64,000 nt of DNA from Chryseobacterium polytrichastri. GTDB taxonomy: Bacteria; Bacteroidota; Bacteroidia; Flavobacteriales; Weeksellaceae. The position numbers were made by a program, and so were the translations under genes. The stretch is from contig NZ_FRAV01000011.1 in the NCBI RefSeq assembly GCF_900142445.1, forward strand, positions 59,873 through 123,872, in the 5' to 3' direction. A model generated the notes under the pieces. That model did no database searches. It was not told the DNA's origin and worked only from the letters and a program-made list of their open reading frames with translations. How positions within the stretch are numbered: position 1 is the stretch's first letter; every line of letters begins with the position of its first letter. Of the stretch, positions 57,921 through 64,000 are shown in pieces.

Positions 57921-59534
57921 TTAAATTTTATCTTCATTAAGACTCTGAATAAAATAAGAAGGTGTTACGCCGTTTATTTTTTTGAAAGCTACAAAAAAGA
58001 CCTGAGGAGAAGAATATCCACATATTTCTGCAAGATGGCTAATTTTATAGCTTCGATACTTTGCTTCATTATATAGTTTATGAACGATATAGTTAATCTT
58101 TAAACTATTACTATAACTGCTGAAACTATGAGATTTTTTATTCTTAATAATTTCAGAAAGATATTTGGCGTTCGTATTTAGTTCGATAGAGAGCATACTG
58201 ATGTTGAGATCTTTTCTAAGAAATCCTTCTGAATTTTCAAAGACTTCAAGCTGATTGAGAATTCTTTCTTCAGTTTCACTTGAAATAGTATTTCTGTTTG
58301 TATTGTTTGTATTGCTAACTTGTATTTTATTCGGTATTGGCTCGTGTCGCAGCTTTTCTATTATGTGCTCATAATTCTTACGTAGTTTCTTATTGTTTCT
58401 TCTCCAGATAAAGAATGCTGTTATTGTTGCAATGAGCGCTAAAAATCCAATGATAATTAATTGTTTATTGGAACTTTCTTTATGCTCATTGTCAACTTCC
58501 GACACCATTTTTGTTATTGTTTCGTTGGCATCAGTTCTATTCCCATAAGCTATACTGTCTTTTAAAATAGAATATTCTGTCATATAAAATTTAGACTTCT
58601 CTTTTTCTCCCAGCTCAAGATAAGAGGTTGCTAAAAACTCGAAAGACTCTACCCTATGTTCAGGCTCTCTGAATTGTTTTTCTAATTCCAAGGCGCGTAT
58701 TGCATAATCAATCGATTTTTGATACTCTTTTTTCTCCATATAAAGCCAGCTTACCTGATTTAGAATCATAATTTTATTAGAAGGTGGTAAAGAATATTTT
58801 TTATCTTGATAAATACCTAATCCCTTTAGAAGATATTTTTCTGCTATCGCTAAGCCCCCTTTAATATTCTCACTTTGCTCCAAATAGAACATTCCTAAGC
58901 GCATATAGCTGAAGCCAACCATATCATACTTCACATCTTTACTTATTGCCTCACTATTATCATTGATTTGCTTTGCCATTTCAATGCTTTTATTATAAGT
59001 ATATACTAGTGAGTCTCCTAATTTTTTGTTTTCAAATCGTTTGAGATTATACTGTAATCCCATATCTTGATAAAATTTAGATAAAAGATAAAACTTTGTA
59101 CTTCTATCCTTAACCTCTTCTACATAATTTAGCGCTTTTTTGAGATCTTTTAAACTCGCATCAGCTAATCCCAAATACCCCAAAGCAATAGCATTTTTAC
59201 TGTATATATTTGATATGTAGCCCTTAGTATCTTTTTCATTCTTTGCTACTATTTTTAGCTGATCTCCCAACTTAATAACCTCTTTGTTCTTACCTTGGCC
59301 CAAGTATAGTTTCATTAAGTAATCGCCACTAATTAAAATACCTAATTTATAATCTAAATTTTCAGATTGCGCTTTTAATTGAAGGAGACTAGCCTCCTTT
59401 TCTTTAAGATCAATATTAGTTGTTAATGAAATTTTTTTTAATTTATTACTGATTTCAGTTTCTGCAGGAGTACTTTGTGCAAAAGTAATATGAAAAGAAA
59501 AGAAGATAAATAGTAAGTAGAACTTCTGTTTCAT
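57921..59534 (-). CDS. Membrane-anchored TPR sensor with AraC DNA-binding domain
   Basis: 537 residues. A signal-like start (MKQKFYLLFIFFSFHITFAQ) is followed by a TPR region (about 60-330, e.g. MILNQVSWLYMEKKEYQKSI). One membrane helix at about 358-378 (IIIGFLALIATITAFFIW) then leads to a cytosolic coil and an AraC helix-turn-helix (about 435-537: LNISMLSIELNTNAKYLSEI; KISHLAEICGYSSPQVFFVA; FKKINGVTPSYFIQ). So it senses outside and binds DNA inside in a single protein, a known Bacteroidota layout. It has its own -7 element. A decayed copy of it lies 450 bases away in inverted orientation. Confidence 0.88.
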   Translation of the reverse strand: MKQKFYLLFIFFSFHITFAQSTPAETEISNKLKKISLTTNIDLKEKEASLLQLKAQSENLDYKLGILISGDYLMKLYLGQGKNKEVIKLGDQLKIVAKNEKDTKGYISNIYSKNAIALGYLGLADASLKDLKKALNYVEEVKDRSTKFYLLSKFYQDMGLQYNLKRFENKKLGDSLVYTYNKSIEMAKQINDNSEAISKDVKYDMVGFSYMRLGMFYLEQSENIKGGLAIAEKYLLKGLGIYQDKKYSLPPSNKIMILNQVSWLYMEKKEYQKSIDYAIRALELEKQFREPEHRVESFEFLATSYLELGEKEKSKFYMTEYSILKDSIAYGNRTDANETITKMVSEVDNEHKESSNKQLIIIGFLALIATITAFFIWRRNNKKLRKNYEHIIEKLRHEPIPNKIQVSNTNNTNRNTISSETEERILNQLEVFENSEGFLRKDLNISMLSIELNTNAKYLSEIIKNKKSHSFSSYSNSLKINYIVHKLYNEAKYRSYKISHLAEICGYSSPQVFFVAFKKINGVTPSYFIQSLNEDKI

Positions 59535-59584
59535 CAGAATATGGTTTAGTTTTTTAAGATTTCTGGTTAGGATGAATTGTAGAT

Positions 59585-59592
59585 CAAAAATA
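59585..59592 (-). promoter_or_regulatory. -7 promoter element of the TPR/AraC gene
   Basis: The minus strand reads TATTTTTG, matching TAnnTTTG, 50 bases before the ATG. No -33 box at standard spacing. Confidence 0.45.
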
Positions 59593-59988
59593 CAATAATA
59601 GTATATTATCTAAGGATAAATTTTGTTAACCATATATTACAAGCAAAAAAAAATTTAGTTTACTCCTAATTAATTTAACATGAGTGATAATTATGAAAAA
59701 GGTACTCTCTTTATAACCATCAGCACTAAATTACTGAACAACAATAATATACCTTTATACAAAATGTAAAGCGATACAATATTCTAATCTATTGGACTTT
59801 GATGAAGTATTAATGTTATAAAAAGTCCTATAATTGCAATCCAATCCGAAATGGTTTAGAGATTAGTCATGTTATTTTAGTATAATTTTGTTATCAATCA
59901 TCTCTCTATATAAATGTTCTATACCATATAGAGTTGTTTAATTTAATTGTGAATATATAATTTTGAATGTTATCATTATTTAGTAATA
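59593..59988. other. Intergenic stretch before the decayed regulator
   Basis: About 400 AT-rich bases in which no gene, hairpin or recognisable remnant was found. It may include eroded 5' parts of the duplicated regulator. Confidence 0.4.
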
Positions 59989-60305
59989 TTCAAAAAGCAA
60001 TTAACCCTCATTGCTGTTTTAGCATTCATTGCAATAATTACAGCATCCAGTAAACTAAATACCAATTCTAAATATCTCTCTGAAATTATTAAAACCAATA
60101 AATATAAGAGTTTCAGCAGCTACATTAATGGTTTAAAGATTAACTACATTGTTCATTAACTCTATAATGAAGCAAAGTATCGAAGCTATAAAATAAGCTA
60201 TCTCGCAGAGGTCTGCAGATATGGATTGCCTCAGGTTTTTGTAGTCGCATTCAAGGTGTGACACCTTCGTATTTTATCCAAAACCGTAATGAGGATAATA
60301 TTTAA
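59989..60305 (+). pseudogene. Decayed, inverted copy of the TPR/AraC regulator (3' part)
   Basis: The frame from 59989 reads FKKQLTLIAVLAFIAIITAS, matching the membrane helix of the intact gene (NKQLIIIGFLALIATITA). It then jumps directly to LNTNSKYLSEIIK, so about 80-100 codons between helix and DNA-binding domain are lost. KINYIVH is followed by an in-frame TAA where the intact gene has Lys. LYNEAKYRSYKISYLAEVC and PQVFVVAF continue. Then a small deletion shifts the frame before GVTPSYFIQNRNEDNI. With deletion, stop and frameshift it cannot encode a functional regulator. Confidence 0.85.
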
Positions 60306-60595
60306 TAAGGATTCATTTTTTAATTTAAATAAGAGATTTAAACCCATCGTAATGTGATGAGTTTTAGATTTACTGAAAAAAATTCTGATTCATATCCTTA
60401 ATCTAACAAAATGTAGCCCTATCTAATTTTCAATTTACACAGCAGAATCGCTGATTTAGTGATATCATTCTGGTTAGAAAACAGCTAATATTACTTACCA
60501 AAAACCGTTGTTTCAAGCAGTTTTTATTTATACGGTGAATCTACCCACCAATCCGTATGCAACTGAAAATCAAATACTCTATTTTGTAAAATAAG
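60306..60595. other. Intergenic stretch between the pseudo-regulator and the duplicated promoter
   Basis: About 290 bases with no ORF of interest. It corresponds in position to the region that holds the MITE in the intact copy, but no element is present. Confidence 0.45.
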
Positions 60596-60734
60596 AATTC
60601 GTATCAGAATTACAGAATTGCTTATAACATCTTTTATTTAACTCTAAAATATCACAGTAATATTGTTCCCGATTCCAATAAGAATATTTCCTCTTACTTA
60701 TTGAAATAAAAGTATAAAAAAACTAAAACTGTGA
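60596..60734 (+). promoter_or_regulatory. Duplicated promoter/leader block (inverted copy)
   Basis: This aligns with the region upstream of the 200-residue gene read from the other strand, with the same length to the ATG. The CAGAATTA-CAGAATTG direct repeat (60605-60620) is fully conserved, while the DNA between it and the ATG has many substitutions. Selection on the binding site is one explanation. Confidence 0.6.
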
Positions 60735-60866
60735 ATGATGCAAAAGGACAAGAATCTAATTTTTCTTACCTATACGATTAACGAAACGGCAACACCAGGA
60801 TGGGAGCTTCAGAATTTAGATGTTTTTGACCCTGCCTATTTAAAATCTATTCATTATAACAATTAA
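60735..60866 (+). CDS. 43-codon ORF carrying the start of the duplicated target gene
   Basis: The first ten residues, MMQKDKNLIF, match the start of the 200-residue exported protein (MMQKDKNPIF). After that the sequence differs (TINETATPGWELQNLDVFDP ... SIHYNN) and has no signal segment. It looks like a fusion of the duplicated gene start with unrelated DNA after a deletion. It lies 30 bases before the RCC1 gene and might be translated as a leader or be a remnant. Confidence 0.45.
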   Translation: MMQKDKNLIFLTYTINETATPGWELQNLDVFDPAYLKSIHYNN

Positions 60867-60896
60867 ACATTTTACTAACCCAAAAAATTAAAAACT

Positions 60897-62336
60897 ATGT
60901 TAAAAATTACATGTTTTGGAAACAAGTTGAAAACAGTAATACTTTGTCTTATGACAATCTTTTCGAGCTTCAGTATGGTGACTGCTCAGTGCTCCTTAAC
61001 CGGATGGAAAAAGTTCTCACAGGGAGAAACCTTCAGTGTTGGTCTGAAAGAAGACGGAACGCTTTGGGTATGGGGGCAGAATATCAATGGTATCCTCGGT
61101 AACGGTTCTGGTACTACTACCATACTACAGTACCCAACCCAGATAGGAACTGATAACAACTGGACAGATATCTCTGTAGGGCGTTGGTTTATCTTGGCAA
61201 AGAAAACCGATAACAATCTGTACGGATGGGGAGACAATCAATATGGGAATTTAGGAAATGGGAATAATACCAATCAGTATTCTCCTATTATGATTTCTAC
61301 AAACGTGAAATCTTTTTCAGCAGGATATCACCACACAATGATTGTAAAAAATGATGGTACAATGTGGGGTACTGGTTATAATCAATCGGCTGCCCTAGGT
61401 ATGGGTACTAGTGTAGGATACTATAATACTTGGCAGCAAGAATCTTCTCTTGCTACAAACTGGGAAAAAGCTTCTTCGGGATATTACAATTCATTCGGTA
61501 TTAAAACTAATGGCACATTATGGTCAGCAGGAACTAATGTGGAAGGACAAACTGGAACTGGCGCTACAGGTGGAGTATCAGTTAATTTTGTACAAATAGG
61601 AACAGATACCAACTGGAAAGATGTTTCTTGTGGCGTTTACCATGTATTAGGACTTAAAACTAATAATAAACTATTTGGTTGGGGATACAGCGCTAACGGA
61701 AGATTAGGAATTGTAGGAGCTGGAGCACAATACTTCAGAACTCCGCAGGCTGTAGAAGCTGCTTCAAACTATTCTCAGATCGCTACTTCTTGGGATGCTT
61801 CAGCAATCCTGAAAAATGATAACACGATATATGCATTCGGAATTAATCATAACGGGATCACAGGAGGGGCAGCTGCAGATACTAATAACTTGGCGCCTCA
61901 ACAGGTAGGAACCAGTAATAACTGGAAAACTTTGGCATTGAGAGTGGGTGGTTTTCACTTCGGAGCAGTTCAGAATGATACTACAGTTTGGGCTTGGGGT
62001 GCAAATAACCTTTATCAGTTAGGTAACGGTGATGGCGCAACAGCACAGACAAGTGTTCCTACTCAGGTGGTTTGTTCTACATTTTTAGCTACCAATGATA
62101 TCAAAGTGAACCAAAACAAAGTCAGTATATATCCTAATCCTGCTAAAGATATTATAAACATCAGCTCTCAGCAAAAACTAGATCAGATCAAAATCTACAA
62201 TACAAGCGGAGTCTTGGTGAAATCTGCTTCAGATCTTAAGAATAAATCTGCGATCAGCATTTCAGATTTACCAGCTGGTATTTATTTACTACAGATAAAT
62301 AATGAAACTCAGTCTTTCAAATTAATAAAAGAATAA
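60897..62336 (+). CDS. T9SS-secreted RCC1-repeat beta-propeller protein
   Basis: 479 residues with a signal peptide (MLKITCFGNKLKTVILCLMT ... MVTAQ). Seven RCC1-type repeats are visible by their WGxNxxGxLGxG core, e.g. LWVWGQNINGILGNG, LYGWGDNQYGNLGNG and VWAWGANNLYQLGNG, enough for one seven-bladed propeller. The last 75 residues form a type A T9SS sorting domain (VSIYPNPAKDIINISS ... GIYLLQINNETQSFKLIKE). It is therefore an extracellular or surface binding protein of unknown partner. It lies downstream of the duplicated AraC-type promoter block and may have come under its control. Confidence 0.92.
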   Translation: MLKITCFGNKLKTVILCLMTIFSSFSMVTAQCSLTGWKKFSQGETFSVGLKEDGTLWVWGQNINGILGNGSGTTTILQYPTQIGTDNNWTDISVGRWFILAKKTDNNLYGWGDNQYGNLGNGNNTNQYSPIMISTNVKSFSAGYHHTMIVKNDGTMWGTGYNQSAALGMGTSVGYYNTWQQESSLATNWEKASSGYYNSFGIKTNGTLWSAGTNVEGQTGTGATGGVSVNFVQIGTDTNWKDVSCGVYHVLGLKTNNKLFGWGYSANGRLGIVGAGAQYFRTPQAVEAASNYSQIATSWDASAILKNDNTIYAFGINHNGITGGAAADTNNLAPQQVGTSNNWKTLALRVGGFHFGAVQNDTTVWAWGANNLYQLGNGDGATAQTSVPTQVVCSTFLATNDIKVNQNKVSIYPNPAKDIINISSQQKLDQIKIYNTSGVLVKSASDLKNKSAISISDLPAGIYLLQINNETQSFKLIKE

Positions 62337-62350
62337 GCATTTAGATTATT

Positions 62351-62391
62351 CAAAAAAAAAACAGCTTCCCATTTTTGGAAGCTGTTTTTTC
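62351..62391. terminator. Terminator after the RCC1 gene
   Basis: Arms AACAGCTTCC/GGAAGCTGTT with an A run before and a T run after, 15 bases downstream of the stop. Confidence 0.88.
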
Positions 62392-62521
62392 AAAAAAAGG
62401 CACTCTGAAAATACGGTAAGCAAATGGCGGAGATTATAAATGAAGTAGGATTATTTCTTTGAAGTAAATTAATATCTAGGGATTTGCAAAAGCAAAAAAA
62501 ACACCGACAAAATATTTAAAT

Positions 62522-62821
62522 ATGGGTAAAGAAATACAAAAACTCAAAAGGTTGATTGACGAAAATCTAAATAAGTCTAAAAATCAAATTCGAATGATTT
62601 TCGGAGTTCCGTCCAAAAAATCGGATAATGAAGTTTGGTTTTATAGGAAACTTCAGATCAGCCTTTTTAATGATGAAATAATATTCATTTTTGAGAATGA
62701 CAAGGTGATAGATATTACTATATGCCAATATTTTCTTTGGTTGGAAATCAAAAACATCTATTATTTTGAAGCAGGTACTCCAGAATATAAAGAAGTTTCA
62801 GCCAAATTACGACGTCATTAA
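62522..62821 (+). CDS. Small hypothetical protein
   Basis: 99 residues, no signal peptide. A helical start (MGKEIQKLKRLIDENLNKSK) is followed by a two-layer-like region: IRMIFGVPSKKSDNEVWFYR and IIFIFENDKVIDITI. The motif GxPxxKsdnevWfY weakly recalls BamE/SmpA-type folds, but the protein is cytosolic. Similar small proteins occur as immunity proteins in toxin islands. No function is assigned. Confidence 0.55.
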   Translation: MGKEIQKLKRLIDENLNKSKNQIRMIFGVPSKKSDNEVWFYRKLQISLFNDEIIFIFENDKVIDITICQYFLWLEIKNIYYFEAGTPEYKEVSAKLRRH

Positions 62822-62879
62822 TTACCTAGAAAAGTACATCGTAGCGGTTTAATTAGGGGTTATTATTACCTTATAATAA

Positions 62880-63038
62880 GGAGGAATAAAGCCCATACTA
62901 GCATTATTAATACAAAATCTAACAAAAATAAACGAATTTAGAGATGTAGCGATTGTAAATGGCCATTTTTTATTTCTAGATAGCCATTTGAAAGATATTA
63001 TAGAGGGAAGATCTCACGATTTTCTTACATTGAAGTAG
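62880..63038 (+). pseudogene. Coding remnant without a start codon
   Basis: A 52-codon open stretch (KPILALLIQNLTKINEFRDV then VNGHFLFLDSHLKDIIEGRS) has protein-like composition but begins after two stops and lacks an ATG. It is read as the tail of a deleted gene. The identity is unknown. Confidence 0.3.
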
Positions 63039-63044
63039 ATTTAA

Positions 63045-63215
63045 ATAGAGCTGGCAATTTCTCATCAACATATGACAGACCGTGTTAAAACACACACAGA
63101 TAAAAGCTTAGGAGATTTAGAAGCAAGTGTTAAACAAAATAAACTAGAGCTTGGAACCGATAGTAAAGCAATTTCTCCGTGGGATTATAGAAAACTTAAA
63201 CAATCATCATTATAA
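63045..63215 (+). pseudogene. C-terminal remnant, possibly of a polymorphic toxin
   Basis: An open frame ISHQHMTDRVKTHTDKSLGD continuing to SPWDYRKLKQSSL, ending 7 bases before an immunity-like gene. A lone ATG at 63072 would give 47 residues. The position, immediately upstream of a small acidic gene, and the composition are those of the end of a secreted toxin whose main body has been lost. This is inferred from layout only. Confidence 0.35.
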
Positions 63216-63222
63216 AAACACA

Positions 63223-63528
63223 ATGGAAAATAGTATTCAACAAAAAATTCAAGGAATTGCAGAAAAAGTATTTTGGGAAAATAAAGATATAAAAGTAGAA
63301 CTTAACAATTATTTTCCGGGTAACAAAACCATATCAATTCTTTTATCAGGTGGAAGAAATGTAATTAATGATCTACAAGTTTCGTACGCAAATGTATTTC
63401 AAATTGAAAGGTTTTATGATTTGACTAAAAATCTAATTTCCTATCAAAAAAATTGGAAAGAAAAAGTTAATATTACATCAGTTAATGATAATAAATTTAC
63501 TCTTAAAATATGGTTTGAGTTAACTTAA
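63223..63528 (+). CDS. Small immunity-like hypothetical protein
   Basis: 101 residues from the ATG at 63223 (MENSIQQKIQGIAEKVFWEN); an in-frame ATG at 63151 lies inside the preceding toxin remnant and was rejected. Soluble, with a beta-rich middle (TISILLSGGRNVINDLQVSY) and end (KFTLKIWFELT). It follows the putative toxin tail by 7 bases and has its own terminator. Immunity function is inferred from context; no family is recognised. Confidence 0.55.
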   Translation: MENSIQQKIQGIAEKVFWENKDIKVELNNYFPGNKTISILLSGGRNVINDLQVSYANVFQIERFYDLTKNLISYQKNWKEKVNITSVNDNKFTLKIWFELT

Positions 63529-63536
63529 AATAGAAG

Positions 63537-63564
63537 AACTAGCATTACAGTGCTAGTTTTTTTA
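63537..63564 (+). terminator. Terminator of the immunity-like gene
   Basis: Perfect 8-bp arms AACTAGCA/TGCTAGTT followed by a T run, 8 bases after the stop. Confidence 0.8.
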
Positions 63565-63719
63565 TCATTCTAATAGTCGTAAAAACAATTCTTATTTAAA
63601 ATTTAAAGAAAAAGCCCCCTACAAAAAACTGCAGGAACTATAGATATAAAGTCAGCTGTTATTATTTTTTTCATACTCTTAAAGTTAAGAGTATAAAAAT
63701 CCTGTCCTAACAAAGTTAG

Positions 63720-63902
63720 CAACTCCATTTTAATGCTCGTAGCACGAATGCGGCAGCTGAGTCTTTCAATGCCAAAATAAAAAACTTCAGATTACAACTG
63801 AGAGGTGTGCGAGATAAATCGTTTTTCCTTTTTAGATTATCTAAACTTTTTGGATCAGTCTCAAAAGTTGGGGAGAAAATAAAAAATGCTATTTTTGTAT
63901 AA
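63720..63902 (+). pseudogene. Truncated ISL3/ISAon1-type transposase, C-terminal end
   Basis: The frame reads NARSTNAAAESFNAKIKNFR followed by LRGVRDKSFFLFRLSKLFG, the highly conserved C-terminal end of this transposase family. The catalytic part is missing. It stops at 63900-63902, where the next transposase starts. Confidence 0.8.
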
Positions 63903-64000
63903 TGCTAAATGATGCCGAACTGCTTAAATTATTTTTACCTGAACTGTTGATTGAATATTTTGAGATTGTAAAATTTGAAGAAGAAAACCAAATTCTACAT
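63902..64000 (+). CDS. ISAon1-family transposase, N-terminal region, cut by window edge
   Basis: 33 residues visible: MLNDAELLKLFLPELLIEYF and EIVKFEEENQILH. This matches the N-terminal ORF of ISAon1-type elements in Bacteroidota, which usually encode the transposase in two parts. The rest lies beyond the window. The start overlaps the stop of the truncated transposase tail as TAATG. Confidence 0.75.
   Translation, partial: MLNDAELLKLFLPELLIEYFEIVKFEEENQILH

Noticed and set aside
63151..63222. Upstream start for the immunity-like gene
   Set aside because: It lies inside the putative toxin tail and adds 24 residues of a different composition; the ATG at 63223 follows the tail stop in the usual toxin-immunity spacing.
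1..64000. tRNA, rRNA or riboswitch genes
   Set aside because: No cloverleaf, rRNA segment or known riboswitch core was recognised by eye. A covariance-model scan would be decisive.

Overview
The window looks like chromosome of a Chryseobacterium-like flavobacterium (Bacteroidota, Weeksellaceae). The DNA is AT-rich. Several exported proteins carry type IX secretion (T9SS) C-terminal sorting domains of type A and type B. Promoters of the Bacteroidota form TTTG-N19/20-TAnnTTTG precede some genes. A 646-residue oleate hydratase has E122 and Y241 at the numbering of the Elizabethkingia enzyme. A peptide gene carries the MKNLKKL...ELK leader common in Chryseobacterium. The genus is an inference; no rRNA or tRNA gene was seen.

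Layout. 0-1.3 kb: start of a carotenoid desaturase gene (crtI, cut by the window edge) with its MarR regulator. 1.6-3.6 kb: a lectin-like exported protein paired with a small exported protein. 4.6-10.4 kb: a complete RND efflux operon (adaptor, pump, outer-membrane factor), with a PAS/LuxR-type regulator upstream on the same strand. 12.2-20.2 kb: three exported proteins, two of them giant T9SS substrates (fibronectin III/GEVED; IgGFc-binding-like/CHU_C). 21.3-39.1 kb: a tightly coupled eight-gene operon for a PUFA-synthase/heterocyst-glycolipid-like iterative polyketide. It encodes two PKS proteins (ER-ER-KS-AT-ACP-ACP-KR and KS-AT-DH-PPTase), a free ACP, an alpha/beta hydrolase, a fused double glycosyltransferase, two PapA/condensation-type acyltransferases and a membrane protein. 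Convergent to its end lies a gene for a glycine-zipper peptide with a bacteriocin-type leader. 40.2-45.6 kb: a small hypothetical gene, a secreted glutaminase, two flavin amine oxidases and a small exported protein. 45.8-48.7 kb: oleate hydratase with an AraC regulator. 48.8-56.4 kb: a 2323-residue surface protein built from five similar modules, plus a small exported partner. 56.5-62.3 kb: a membrane-anchored TPR/AraC regulator and its probable target, with a decayed inverted copy of the same pair beside them, then an exported RCC1 propeller. 62.5-64.0 kb: an immunity-like gene among toxin and transposase debris, and the start of an ISAon1-type transposase.

The most distinctive part is the polyketide operon. 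KR, DH and ER functions plus a fused phosphopantetheinyl transferase suggest a self-contained synthase for a largely reduced chain. The two glycosyltransferase halves and two acyltransferases suggest the product is glycosylated and esterified, that is, a glycolipid. The operon has a long 5' leader holding a 34-bp perfect palindrome and a 38-codon ORF. A second notable element is a 221-bp MITE-like repeat present twice, 53 kb apart, with one mismatch between copies. One copy lies inside the duplicated regulator/target region.
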